From Streptomyces sp. TLI_235 (lineage in GTDB: Bacteria; Actinomycetota; Actinomycetes; Streptomycetales; Streptomycetaceae), in the NCBI GenBank assembly GCA_002300355.1, contig NSGV01000001.1:1240001-1304000 (forward strand): a stretch of DNA of 64,000 nucleotides. The letters run 5' to 3'. The number at the start of each line of letters is the position of its first letter. Position 1 is the stretch's first letter. This document shows positions 51,219 through 59,213 of this stretch, in pieces. Position numbers and translations under genes: made by a program. Below the pieces are notes generated by a model. The model was not told where the DNA came from and searched no databases. It saw nothing but the letters and a program-made list of their open reading frames with translations.

Positions 51219-51923
51219 TCAGCGCGCGCGAAGCCTCACCGGCTCCTCCTCGGGGGCCTCCAGCCCCGCCGCCCACAGCGAACGGACGTGTCCGAGGTGC
51301 CGCGACATGCACTCCTCGGCGGCCTCGGCGTCGCCGGCGATCATCAGGTCGAGGAGTTCCAGGTGCTCCTCGGCGGAGGAGACGAGTTCGCCGCGCTGGT
51401 CGAGCCGGGTCAGCCCGTACAGCCGGGACCGCTTGCGGAGGTCGCCTACGGTCTCGACCAGCCGGGCGTTGCCGGCGAGGCCGAGCAGCCCGAGGTGGAA
51501 ACGCCGGTCGGCCTCCAGGTAGGCGATGAGGTCGTGGGCACGGGCGGCGGCGACGATGGCCTCGGCCTCGGGCCGGAGGGCCTCCAGCTGTTCGCGGGTG
51601 GCGGTGCGGGTGACCCGGCCGACGGTCGGGACCTCGATCAGGGCGCGGATCTCGGTGAACTCGTCGAGGTCGCGCTCGCTGAGCTCGGTGACCCGGAAGC
51701 CCTTGTTGCGGACGGCCTCGACCAGGCCCTCGCGGGCGAGGTCGAGCATGGCCTCGCGCACGGGGGTGGCGGAGACGCCGAAGTCGGCGGCGAGGGCGGG
51801 GGCCGAGTAGACGACGCCGGGGCGCAGCTCGCCGGAGATCAGGGCCGCGCGCAGGGCGTGGGCGACCTGGTCGCGCAGTCTCTCCTGGACGGAGATGAGG
51901 GCGCGGGGCTTGAGGTCCGCCAT
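51219..51923 (-). CDS. GntR-family (FCD) regulator of the hydroxyproline cluster
   Basis: 234 residues from the ATG at 51923. The winged helix is VAHALRAALISGELRPGVVYSAPALAADFGVSATPVREAMLDLAREGLVEAVRNKGFRV. The C-terminal FCD domain (about 95-225) contains the metal-ligand pattern DRRFHLGLLGLAGN and SAEEHLELLDLMIAGDAEAAEECMSRHL. FCD regulators usually bind a carboxylate ligand and release DNA. It lies 40 bp behind the reductase gene, and a TACAATGTCACG motif in its own promoter recurs before two other transcripts of the cluster. Confidence 0.93.
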   Translation of the reverse strand: MADLKPRALISVQERLRDQVAHALRAALISGELRPGVVYSAPALAADFGVSATPVREAMLDLAREGLVEAVRNKGFRVTELSERDLDEFTEIRALIEVPTVGRVTRTATREQLEALRPEAEAIVAAARAHDLIAYLEADRRFHLGLLGLAGNARLVETVGDLRKRSRLYGLTRLDQRGELVSSAEEHLELLDLMIAGDAEAAEECMSRHLGHVRSLWAAGLEAPEEEPVRLRAR

Positions 51924-51956
51924 GGTGTGCCTCCGGAGGTGTACTGGACCTCATCG

Positions 51957-51968
51957 TACAATGTCACG
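51957..51968. promoter_or_regulatory. Cluster motif before the GntR gene
   Basis: TACAATGTCACG here is the complement of CGTGACATTGTA. It matches TGTGACATTTTA (57356-57367) and TGTGACATATTA (60382-60393) at 9-10 of 12 positions. It overlaps the end of the reductase gene and lies 34 bp before the GntR start, fitting autoregulation. Confidence 0.65.
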
Positions 51969-52875
51969 TTGCGCCGGGCTTGCCACCGAGCTCGTACTGG
52001 GCGGCGGCGACCGCGAGATCCTCCCAGGCCATGCCGACGCTCTTGAAGAACCGTGGTCGATCCTGGGGCACAACTGCCCCGGCCGTCACCAGTTCTGAAA
52101 GATTAGCAAGCGGTGCCGGGCCGGTTTCGGCGAAGGCCGCCAGCAGGTCCCCGGCCTCCCGTAGGGCCGCCGACCGCGCCTCCGCGTAGAGCGCGGCCCG
52201 CCGGACGAGCGCGGTGTCGACCTCCCGGGCAGCGGGTTCGTGGGAGCCGACGGCGGCCACCGCGGCGTGCGCCGGGACGAGCCGTCCGTCGAAGAGCGGG
52301 GTGCGGGCGGTGGTGCAGCAGACCACCAGGTCGGCTGCGGTGACGGCGTCCGGGGGGCCGGCCTCGGCCGTGAGGCCGAGCGTGCGGGCGTGTGCGGCGA
52401 GGGCCTCGGCGGGGCCGGGGCGGCGGCCGACCACCGTGACCCGTTCGAGCGGGCGGACGGCGAGCAGCGCGGCCAGGTGCCCGTACGCCTGCGGGCCGGT
52501 CCCGAAGATCACCAGGCGGGTCGCGTCCGGGGCGGCGAGCCGGTCCAGGGCGAGGGCGGTGACGGCGGGGGTGCGCAGCGCGGTGAGGGCGGCGCCGTCG
52601 AGCAGGGCGAGCGGCTGCAGGGTGGGGCCGTCCAGCAGCAGGTAGCCGCCGGTGATCCGGGGCAGTCCGCGGCCGGGGTTGCCGGGGGCCACTCCGGCGA
52701 TCTTCACTCCGGCGAAACCGCCGGCCGCCGCCGGCATCAGCAGCAGTTCGCCGGCCGGGACGGGGACGGCGGTGCGCGGCGGCTGGGTCTCCGGGTCGAG
52801 TCCGGCGGTGAGGGCGTCGGCGAGGGCGCGGACGGCGGCGGCCGGGCCGAGGGTGAGCGGCAGGTGCGGGATCAC
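51964..52875 (-). CDS. Ornithine cyclodeaminase / mu-crystallin family reductase
   Basis: 303 residues from a GTG overlapping the previous stop (GTGA). The NAD(P) site is RLVIFGTGPQAYGHLAAL, preceded by PRITGGYLLLDGPTLQPLALLDGAALTALRTPAVTALA, the family's substrate and dimer region. VGSHEPAAREVDTALV is the conserved C-terminal motif. In hydroxyproline and D-amino-acid clusters this family acts as delta-1-pyrroline-2-carboxylate reductase, giving L-proline; ornithine cyclodeaminase is the alternative. The context here favours the reductase. Confidence 0.88.
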   Translation of the reverse strand: MIPHLPLTLGPAAAVRALADALTAGLDPETQPPRTAVPVPAGELLLMPAAAGGFAGVKIAGVAPGNPGRGLPRITGGYLLLDGPTLQPLALLDGAALTALRTPAVTALALDRLAAPDATRLVIFGTGPQAYGHLAALLAVRPLERVTVVGRRPGPAEALAAHARTLGLTAEAGPPDAVTAADLVVCCTTARTPLFDGRLVPAHAAVAAVGSHEPAAREVDTALVRRAALYAEARSAALREAGDLLAAFAETGPAPLANLSELVTAGAVVPQDRPRFFKSVGMAWEDLAVAAAQYELGGKPGAT

Positions 52876-53912
52876 AGCAGGAAACCCGTCCCGAGGCCGT
52901 CGTCGGGGTCGAGCAGGAAGCGGTGCTCGCCTGTGCGGTGGGCGGTGCCGGTGACCTCGGTGAGCAGCCCGCCGTCCTGCTCGCCGAGCACCCGGCCGGT
53001 GAACACGGTGTCGATCACCGACAGGTGGCGCAGTGCCTTGCCGGGCGGGAGCAGGCCGTCGGCGGCCAGCAGCGCGAGCCGGGCGGAGGTGCCGGAGCCG
53101 CAGGGCGAGCGGTCGACCTGGCCGTCGGCGAAGACGGTGACGTTGCGCTGCGCGGGGCCGTCGGCGGTGTCGGGCAGCGCCTCGTGGAGGACGACGCCGT
53201 AGACGCCGGAGAGCCGGTCGTCGGTGGGGTGCCGGGTGGCGGGGTGGCCGTCCAGGGCGGCACGGACGGCCTGTCCGGCGGCGGTGAGGCCGGGGAGTCG
53301 GGCGGCGGTGACGGACAGCCCGAGGTCGGCGGCGCGGACGGAGGCGTAGCAGGCGCCGGCGTGTGCCACGTCCACCGTGCAGGGCCCGTACCGGGTGGTC
53401 ACGGGCAGGGCGCGGGCGGTGACGAAGGCGGGCACGTTGCGGAAGGCGATGCCGGTGGTGCGTCCGCGGCTACGGTGCACGGTGGCGGCGACTCGGCCGG
53501 AGGGCACGTCGATCCGCACCTCGGCGGTGCCGTCGGCCGGCGCGGGGACGAGGCCGGTGTCGACCGCCCAGGCGGCGAGCGCGATGGTGCCGTGGCCGCA
53601 GGCGGTGGAGTAGCCGTCCTTGTGCCAGAAGAGCACGCCGAGGTGGGCGCCGGCGTCGTCGGGCGGCACCACGAAGCCGCCGTACATCCCGCTGTGGCCG
53701 CGCGGTTCGCGGCTGAGCAGGCGGCGCAGTTCGTCGAGCGGGCCGGGGCGGGGTGCGGTGGCGGTGCCACCGGCCCCGATCGCGGCGGCGCGGCGTTCGG
53801 CGACGGTGGCGCCGTTGACGTCGGGCAGTCCGGTGGCGACGATCCGGAACGGCTCGCCCGCGGTGTGGTAGTCGACGGCCTCGACCACGGCGGGCCCGGG
53901 TGCGTCGCTCAT
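52872..53912 (-). CDS. Proline racemase superfamily enzyme (hydroxyproline 2-epimerase-like), copy 1
   Basis: 346 residues, ATG at 53912 overlapping the aldehyde dehydrogenase stop. VDYHTAGEPFRIVATGLP at the N-terminus is diagnostic. Catalytic bases are Cys105 (STACGHGTIAL) and Cys271 (DRSPCGSGTSAR). A Cys/Cys pair indicates racemase or epimerase chemistry; trans-3-hydroxyproline dehydratases have one of them replaced, often by Thr. It is coupled to the reductase gene, which would suit a trans-3-hydroxyproline route, so the exact substrate is uncertain. Confidence 0.9.
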   Translation of the reverse strand: MSDAPGPAVVEAVDYHTAGEPFRIVATGLPDVNGATVAERRAAAIGAGGTATAPRPGPLDELRRLLSREPRGHSGMYGGFVVPPDDAGAHLGVLFWHKDGYSTACGHGTIALAAWAVDTGLVPAPADGTAEVRIDVPSGRVAATVHRSRGRTTGIAFRNVPAFVTARALPVTTRYGPCTVDVAHAGACYASVRAADLGLSVTAARLPGLTAAGQAVRAALDGHPATRHPTDDRLSGVYGVVLHEALPDTADGPAQRNVTVFADGQVDRSPCGSGTSARLALLAADGLLPPGKALRHLSVIDTVFTGRVLGEQDGGLLTEVTGTAHRTGEHRFLLDPDDGLGTGFLL

Positions 53913-55249
53913 GCGGACGGGAGCAGCGTGACGGTGCGGCTCGCGGTGTAGAACTCGAGGGCGGCAGCGCCCTGTTCGCGTCCGCCCCAGCCGGCGGAGC
54001 CGGTGCCGCCGAAGGGCAGGTGGAAGTCGACGCCGGTGGTGGGGGCGTTGATCCGGATCATGCCGGCGGCGAGCCGGTCGGCGGCGGCGAGCGCGGTGTC
54101 CAGGTCGCGGGTGTGCACGGAGGCGGCGAGGGTGTGCCGTCCGGCGTTGGCGAGGGCGATCGCCTCGTCGAGGTCGGCGGCGGGCAGCAGGACGGCGATC
54201 GGCCCGAAGTACTCCTCGGTGCGCAGCGGGTGGCCGGCCGGGACGTCGGCGAGCAGCGCGGGTTCGAAGCCCCAGCCGGGGCCGGGGGTGCGGCCGCCGC
54301 CGGTGAGGACACTCGCCCCGGCGGCGCGGGCGGAGTCGACGGCGCCGGTGAGCCGTTCCAGCGCGGCCTCGCCGATGACGGGGCCGCGCTCGGCGGCGGC
54401 GAGCCGCTTGGCGAGCGCCTCGCGGAGCGGTTCGTACGCGGCGCCGACGGCGATCACCTGGCCGGTGGCGGTGCACTTCTGGCCGGCGTAGCCGGCGACG
54501 GCGGCGGCGAGGTGGTCGGCCGCCTGCTCGATGTCGGCGTCGGGCAGCACCAGGGCGGCGTTGAGGCCGCCGAGTTCGGCCTGGGCGGGGATGCCGCGGG
54601 CGGCGGTGGCGGCGATGACGGCCTGTCCGACGGCGGTGGAGCCGGTGAAGGAGACCACGTCGGCGGTGTCGACGAGGGCGGCGCCCTCCTCGGCGCCGCC
54701 GGGCACGACGGTGAGCACGCCCTCGGCCAGGTCGAGCAGTTCGGCGAGGCGCAGCGCGCAGCCGGTGGCCTCGGGGGCGGGCTTGAGGACGGCGGTGTTG
54801 CCGACGGCGAGGGCCGGGGCGGCCTTCCAGACGGGGATCGCCAGCGGGAAGTTCCAGGGGGTGACGAGTCCGGCGACGCCGTGCGGGCGGCGGCGGGTGA
54901 GCAGCAGGCCCGGGCCGGCGGCGGTGTCGTGGACGGCGCCGGTCGGCGCGTACGGGGCCTGCGCGTAGTAGCGGAGGATCGCGACGGCCCTGGCGGCCTC
55001 GCCGCGGGCCTCGGCGAGCGGCTTGCCGACCTCGCGGGCGGCGAGCGCGGCGAGTTCATCGACGGCGTTCTCGACGGCGTCGGCGGCCCGGCCGAGGGCG
55101 GCGGCGCGGGCGGCGGCCCCGGCGGCGTACCAGCCGGGCTGGGCGGCGCGGGCCCGGTCGACGGCGGCCCGGGTGCCGGCGGCGCCGGGGGTGTCGACGG
55201 TGGCCACGAGGTCGGTCGGGTCGGCGGGGTTGTACGAGGTGACGGTCAC
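53909..55249 (-). CDS. Aldehyde dehydrogenase, probable alpha-ketoglutarate semialdehyde dehydrogenase
   Basis: 446 residues from a GTG at 55249. NAD(P) aldehyde dehydrogenase motifs: TPWNFPLAIPVWKAAPALAVGN, FTGSTAVGQAVI, catalytic Glu in QAELGGLNAALV, catalytic Cys in GYAGQKCTATG, and EEYFGPIAVLL. In hydroxyproline catabolism this step oxidises alpha-ketoglutarate semialdehyde made by the HypD-type deaminase to 2-oxoglutarate, so the product enters the citric acid cycle. The assignment to this substrate rests on the neighbours. Confidence 0.92.
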   Translation of the reverse strand: MTVTSYNPADPTDLVATVDTPGAAGTRAAVDRARAAQPGWYAAGAAARAAALGRAADAVENAVDELAALAAREVGKPLAEARGEAARAVAILRYYAQAPYAPTGAVHDTAAGPGLLLTRRRPHGVAGLVTPWNFPLAIPVWKAAPALAVGNTAVLKPAPEATGCALRLAELLDLAEGVLTVVPGGAEEGAALVDTADVVSFTGSTAVGQAVIAATAARGIPAQAELGGLNAALVLPDADIEQAADHLAAAVAGYAGQKCTATGQVIAVGAAYEPLREALAKRLAAAERGPVIGEAALERLTGAVDSARAAGASVLTGGGRTPGPGWGFEPALLADVPAGHPLRTEEYFGPIAVLLPAADLDEAIALANAGRHTLAASVHTRDLDTALAAADRLAAGMIRINAPTTGVDFHLPFGGTGSAGWGGREQGAAALEFYTASRTVTLLPSA

Positions 55250-55327
55250 GTCGGGCCCTTCGGGTGGGTGCGCGCGCGGCGGACGGGTTCGGCGGACGGG
55301 TTCGGCGGTCGGGTCGGAGCAGTCGGG

Positions 55328-56329
55328 TCAGAGGAGGAAGCCGGCCGGGAAGGGGTCGTCCGGGTCGAGGAAGTACTGGGCGGTGCCGGTGATCCAGGCG
55401 CGGCCGGTGACGGTGGGCACGATGGCGGGCCGGCCGGCGACGGTGGTGCGCTCGACGATGCGCCCGGTGAAGGTGGTTCCGATGAAGGACTCGTTGACGA
55501 AGTCCTGGCCGATCGGCAGTTCGCCGCGGGCGTTGAGCTGGGCCATCCGGGCGGAGGTGCCGGTGCCGCACGGGGAGCGGTCGAACCAGCCGGGGTGGAT
55601 GGCCATGGCGTGCCGGGAGTGCCGTCCGGTGGAGCCGGGGGCGACCAGCTGCACGTGGTGGCAGCCGTGGATGCTCTCGTCCTCGGGGTGGACGGGCCGG
55701 TCGGTCTCGTTGATCGCGGTCATCAGGGCGAGGCCTGCGTCGAGGATCTCCTGCTTGCGGGAGCGGTCGAAGGGCAGGCCGAGCCGGTCCAGCGGCAGGA
55801 TGGCGTAGTAGTTGCCGCCGTAGGCGAGGTCGTAGGCCACCGTGCCGTGGCCGGGGACCTGGACCTTGAGGTCGAGCCCGGCGGAGAAGGACGGCACGTT
55901 GCGGATGGTGACGGCCTTGGCGGCGCCGTTCTCGACCCGCACCTCGGCGGTGACCAGCCCGGCCGGGGTGTCCAGGCGGACGGTGGTCACCGGTTCCCGC
56001 ACCTCGACCATGCCGGTCTCGACGAGCACCGTGGCGACGCCGATGGTGCCGTGGCCGCACATCGGCAGCAGGCCGGAGACCTCGATGAAGAGCACCCCGA
56101 AGTCGGCGTCCGGCCGGGTCGGCGGTTGCAGGATGGCGCCGCTCATCGCGGCGTGGCCGCGCGGCTCGCACATCAGCAGGGTGCGGAAGTGGTCCAGGTG
56201 CTGCTGGAAGTGCACCCGCCGCTCGGCCATGGTGGCCCCGGGGAGGGTGCCGAACCCGCCGGTGATCACGCGGGTGGGCATGCCCTCGGTGTGCGAGTCG
56301 ACGGCGTGGAAGACGTGGCGGCTGCGCAT
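55328..56329 (-). CDS. 4-hydroxyproline 2-epimerase, copy 2
   Basis: 333 residues from the ATG at 56329 after GGGGGAG; an in-frame start at 56374 lies before the ribosome-binding site. VFHAVDSHTEGMPTRVITGG, Cys91 in LLPMCGHGTIGVA and Cys254 in WFDRSPCGTGTSARMAQL give the Cys/Cys pair of epimerases. GNYYAILPLDRLGLPFD and WITGTAQYFLDPDDPFPAGF complete the family pattern. It converts trans-4-hydroxy-L-proline to cis-4-hydroxy-D-proline, the substrate of the dehydrogenase at 57.4-60.4 kb. Confidence 0.93.
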   Translation of the reverse strand: MRSRHVFHAVDSHTEGMPTRVITGGFGTLPGATMAERRVHFQQHLDHFRTLLMCEPRGHAAMSGAILQPPTRPDADFGVLFIEVSGLLPMCGHGTIGVATVLVETGMVEVREPVTTVRLDTPAGLVTAEVRVENGAAKAVTIRNVPSFSAGLDLKVQVPGHGTVAYDLAYGGNYYAILPLDRLGLPFDRSRKQEILDAGLALMTAINETDRPVHPEDESIHGCHHVQLVAPGSTGRHSRHAMAIHPGWFDRSPCGTGTSARMAQLNARGELPIGQDFVNESFIGTTFTGRIVERTTVAGRPAIVPTVTGRAWITGTAQYFLDPDDPFPAGFLL

Positions 56330-56375
56330 GGCAGCTCCCCCTCGTGGTGAAAGGTGCGCGATCGGTGAGGTCATC

Positions 56376-56404
56376 AGGGGCGCGTGGGGGTACCACGCGC
56401 CCCT
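56376..56404 (-). terminator. Terminator between the HypD-type and epimerase genes
   Basis: AGGGGCGCGTGG (56376-56387) and CCACGCGCCCCT (56393-56404) make a perfect 12-bp stem with a 5-nt loop, 19 bp after the stop of the upstream gene. It separates the dehydrogenase/deaminase part from the epimerase part of the cluster. Confidence 0.85.
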
Positions 56405-56422
56405 CGTCGGATACCCGGCGTC

Positions 56423-57331
56423 CTAGGACAGGCCCTCGGCGAGCGCCTTCTCGGTGGCGGCGCGGACGGCGGCCGCAACCTCCGGGGCGAGCGGGCCGCG
56501 GGGCGGGCGGCAGGGCCCGCCGGGCATTCCCGCGATGTCCATGGACAGCTTGATGGCCTGGACGAACTCGGTCTTGGAGTCCCAGCGCAGCAGCGGGTGC
56601 AGGGTGCGGTAGAGCGGCAGCGCGGTGGCGAGGTCCCCGGCGACGGCCGCCTCGTACAGCGCTACGGAGGCCTTCGGCAGCGCGTTGGGGTAGCCGGCGA
56701 TCCAGCCGACCGCGCCGGCCAGGGCGAGCTCCAGCAGCACGTCGTCGGCGCCGATCAACAGGTCGAGCCCGGGGGCGAGTTCGGCGATCTGGTAGGCACG
56801 GCGGACGTCGCCGCTGAACTCCTTGACCGCGACGATCGAGCCGTCCGCGTGCAGCCGGGCGAGCAGTTCCGGCACCAGGTCGACCTTGGTGTCGATCGGG
56901 TTGTTGTATGCCACGACCGGCAGCCCGGCCCTGGCCACCTCGGCGTAGTGGGCGCGGACGGCCGCCTCGTCGGCGCGGTAGGCGTTGGGCGGCAGCAGCA
57001 GCACCGACCCGGCGCCGGCCTCGGCGGCCTGCTCGGCCCAGCGGCGGGACTCGGCGGAGCCGTACGCGGCCACACCGGGCATCACCCGGGCGCCGTCGCC
57101 GGCGGCCTCGACGGCGGTCCGCACCACCCGGGCCCGCTCCTCCGGGGTGAGCGTCTGGTACTCGCCGAGCGAGCCGTTCGGCACGACGCCGTGGCAGCCG
57201 GCGTCGATCAGCCGGCGGACGTGCTCGCCGTAGGCGTCGTGGTCGACCGTGAGGTCCGCGCGCAGCGGCAGCGCGGTGGCGACCATGATGCCCCGCCAGG
57301 GCCGGGCGGGGTCGTACGGGACTCGGGTCAT
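56423..57331 (-). CDS. DapA-superfamily lyase, probable delta-1-pyrroline-4-hydroxy-2-carboxylate deaminase
   Basis: 302 residues. It has the dihydrodipicolinate-synthase barrel: GIMVATALPLRADLTVD, GVVPNGSLGEYQTLTPEER, the Tyr in PVVAYNNPIDTKVD and the Schiff-base Lys in SIVAVKEFSGDVRR. In hydroxyproline clusters this family (HypD) converts pyrroline-4-hydroxy-2-carboxylate to alpha-ketoglutarate semialdehyde and ammonia. All other pathway enzymes are adjacent. The shared motif at 57356 stands 25 bp before the ATG at 57331. Confidence 0.92.
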   Translation of the reverse strand: MTRVPYDPARPWRGIMVATALPLRADLTVDHDAYGEHVRRLIDAGCHGVVPNGSLGEYQTLTPEERARVVRTAVEAAGDGARVMPGVAAYGSAESRRWAEQAAEAGAGSVLLLPPNAYRADEAAVRAHYAEVARAGLPVVAYNNPIDTKVDLVPELLARLHADGSIVAVKEFSGDVRRAYQIAELAPGLDLLIGADDVLLELALAGAVGWIAGYPNALPKASVALYEAAVAGDLATALPLYRTLHPLLRWDSKTEFVQAIKLSMDIAGMPGGPCRPPRGPLAPEVAAAVRAATEKALAEGLS

Positions 57332-57355
57332 GGGGTTCGCTCCTGAGTGGTGAGG

Positions 57356-57367
57356 TGTGACATTTTA
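57356..57367. promoter_or_regulatory. Cluster motif before the HypD-type gene
   Basis: TGTGACATTTTA, 25 bp upstream of the start. It is the second of three related sites (51957, 57356, 60382) and the probable binding site of the GntR/FCD regulator. Confidence 0.68.
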
Positions 57368-57460
57368 CCGACCCTCGCAGGCCGCCACAAGGGCGACCCG
57401 CCGGGATCCCGGCGGCCCGCCCGTACGGCACGCGCCCGACGCGGCTCCACGCCGGCGGGT

Positions 57461-58912
57461 TCAGCCGCTGCCGCCGGGTGACTCGTCCGCGGCGTCGGCG
57501 AGGTGCGCGAGCGGGACGGGGCAGGCGAGCGGCCGGCTGTCGGGGCGGGGCGGGCCACCGCCGGCGAGGCAGGCCACGGCGGGGCCGCACATCCGGCCCT
57601 GGCACCAGCCCATCCCGGCGCGGGTGAGCAGTTTGACCGTCCGGGCGTCGCCCGCGCCGAGTTCGTCGACGGCCTCCCGGATGCGGGCGGCCGGCACCTC
57701 CTCGCAGCGGCAGACGTCCGTCTCCGGGGTGAGCCAGTCCGTCCAGCCCGGGCCGGGCCGGTGGGCGGCGGCCAGCAGGTGGGCGAAGGCGCGGCGGCGG
57801 CGGCGCAGCGAGCGGAGTGCGGCCGGCACCGGCCGGCCGGCGATCTCCCGGGCGGCGATCTCCCCTTCGACCAGGGCGAGGTCCGCGCCGCCGACCCCGC
57901 AGGTCTCGCCCGCCGCCCAGAGCCCGGGCAGGTTGGTGCGCAGCCGCTCGTCGACGGCCAGGGCGACGGCGCCGTCCGGGCCGGTGCGGGTGGCGGCGCC
58001 GAGTTCGGTGGCGAGTTCGATCTGCGGCAGCAGTCCGTGGCCGACGGCGAGCGCGTCGCAGGCGATCCGCCGCCCGGTGCCGGGGACGGGTCGCCAGTCT
58101 GCGTCCAGCCGGGCGACCGTGACGGCGGTGACCCGGTCCTCGCCGTGGGCTTCGACGACGGCGCTGCGCGGCCGCAGCCGCACCCGGTGGCGCAGCAGCA
58201 GGACGGCGTGCCGGGCGCCCTCGCCGAGCTTGCCGGGGTTGCGGGCGAGGGCGGCGAGGGCGGCGGGTGTCCGGGCGTAGCCGAGGTAGTCGCCGGCCTC
58301 GACGACGGCGGGCACCCGGGCGCCGGCCGCGGCGAGCGAGGCGGCCGCGGCGAGCAGCAGCGGCCCGCTGCCGGCGACCACGATCCGGCGGCCGGGCAGC
58401 ACCAGCCCGGACTTGAGCATGGCCTGGGCTCCGCCGGCGGTGACGACCCCGGGCAGGGTCCAGCCGGGGAAGGGCAGCTGGCGTTCGTAGGCGCCGGTGG
58501 CGAGCAGCACCGCGCGGGCCTCGACCACGGCGGCCCGGCCGGCGCTGCCCGTGCTGCTGGGGCCGCCGGGGCCGACGACGGCGCGCAGTCGCCAGGTCTC
58601 GCCGGGTTCGGCCGTCCAGACGTGGTGGCCGGACAGGTGGTCGACCCGTCCGGCCCGGGTGTGTGCGTCGAGTCGCCGCAGGAGGGCCGCGAAGGCGGGC
58701 CAGTGGTGGTGGAGGCGGTCGGGGCGGGCTGCGCCGAGGCCGGGCGCGGGGTGGCGATAGTACTGGCCGCCCGGGCGCTCGGCGGCGTCCAGCAGGGCGC
58801 AGCGCAGGCCGAGTCCGGCGGCGGTGACGGCGGCGGCCAGCCCGGCCGGTCCGGCGCCGACGATCGCCAGGTCGTAAGGCCGGGCGGCCGGGTCAGACTT
58901 CGAGGTCGGCAC
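57461..58912 (-). CDS. FAD/NAD(P)-binding subunit of a D-hydroxyproline dehydrogenase (HcnB-like)
   Basis: 483 residues from a GTG at 58912. Two dinucleotide sites: LAIVGAGPAGLAAAVTAAG near residue 15-33 and RRIVVAGSGPLLLAAAASLAAAG in the middle; ATGAYERQLPFPGWTLPGVVTAGG is the family's central motif. Near the C-terminus DVCRCEEV and MGWCQGRMC give four Cys for a 2Fe-2S cluster (BFD-like). With the small ferredoxin-like and DadA-like subunits next to it, it forms the three-part HcnABC-type dehydrogenase that oxidises cis-4-hydroxy-D-proline in many bacteria. Confidence 0.93.
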   Translation of the reverse strand: MPTSKSDPAARPYDLAIVGAGPAGLAAAVTAAGLGLRCALLDAAERPGGQYYRHPAPGLGAARPDRLHHHWPAFAALLRRLDAHTRAGRVDHLSGHHVWTAEPGETWRLRAVVGPGGPSSTGSAGRAAVVEARAVLLATGAYERQLPFPGWTLPGVVTAGGAQAMLKSGLVLPGRRIVVAGSGPLLLAAAASLAAAGARVPAVVEAGDYLGYARTPAALAALARNPGKLGEGARHAVLLLRHRVRLRPRSAVVEAHGEDRVTAVTVARLDADWRPVPGTGRRIACDALAVGHGLLPQIELATELGAATRTGPDGAVALAVDERLRTNLPGLWAAGETCGVGGADLALVEGEIAAREIAGRPVPAALRSLRRRRRAFAHLLAAAHRPGPGWTDWLTPETDVCRCEEVPAARIREAVDELGAGDARTVKLLTRAGMGWCQGRMCGPAVACLAGGGPPRPDSRPLACPVPLAHLADAADESPGGSG

Positions 58913-59213
58913 GGCCGTGTCCCTCCTGGGTGGTGACGACGGTGCCGGGCTCGGCGGGCAGCAGGCAGGTGCGCAGGTTGGGCCGGCCGTCGACGGTGGC
59001 GAGGCAGTCGTAGCAGACCCCGATGCCGCAGAAGGCGCCGCGCGGACGGCCCCCGACCCGGGTGCGGCGCCAGGCGAGGATGCCGTTCGCCCAGAGCGCG
59101 GCGGCGATGGTCTGGCCGGGCAGCACGGGGACGGGCCGTCCGTCGAACTCGATGGTGTGACCCGGCCCGGGTCGGGCGTCGACCAGCCGGGCGGGGGTGC
59201 GGTGCGCGGTCAT
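58893..59213 (-). CDS. 2Fe-2S subunit of the D-hydroxyproline dehydrogenase (HcnA-like)
   Basis: 106 residues from the ATG at 59213. TIEFDGRPVPVLPGQTIAAALWANG is the beta-grasp ferredoxin start, and the cluster ligands are the Cys in RGAFCGIGVCYDC and LRTCLLPAEPGTVVTTQEG. It passes electrons between the two flavin subunits. It overlaps the start of the next subunit by 20 nt and the previous by 4 nt, so the three are translated together. Confidence 0.93.
   Translation of the reverse strand: MTAHRTPARLVDARPGPGHTIEFDGRPVPVLPGQTIAAALWANGILAWRRTRVGGRPRGAFCGIGVCYDCLATVDGRPNLRTCLLPAEPGTVVTTQEGHGRADLEV

Noticed and set aside
52872..53912. Firm call of trans-3-hydroxyproline dehydratase from its coupling to the reductase gene
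   Set aside because: Both catalytic positions are Cys, which points to epimerase or racemase chemistry, so only the broader family is assigned.
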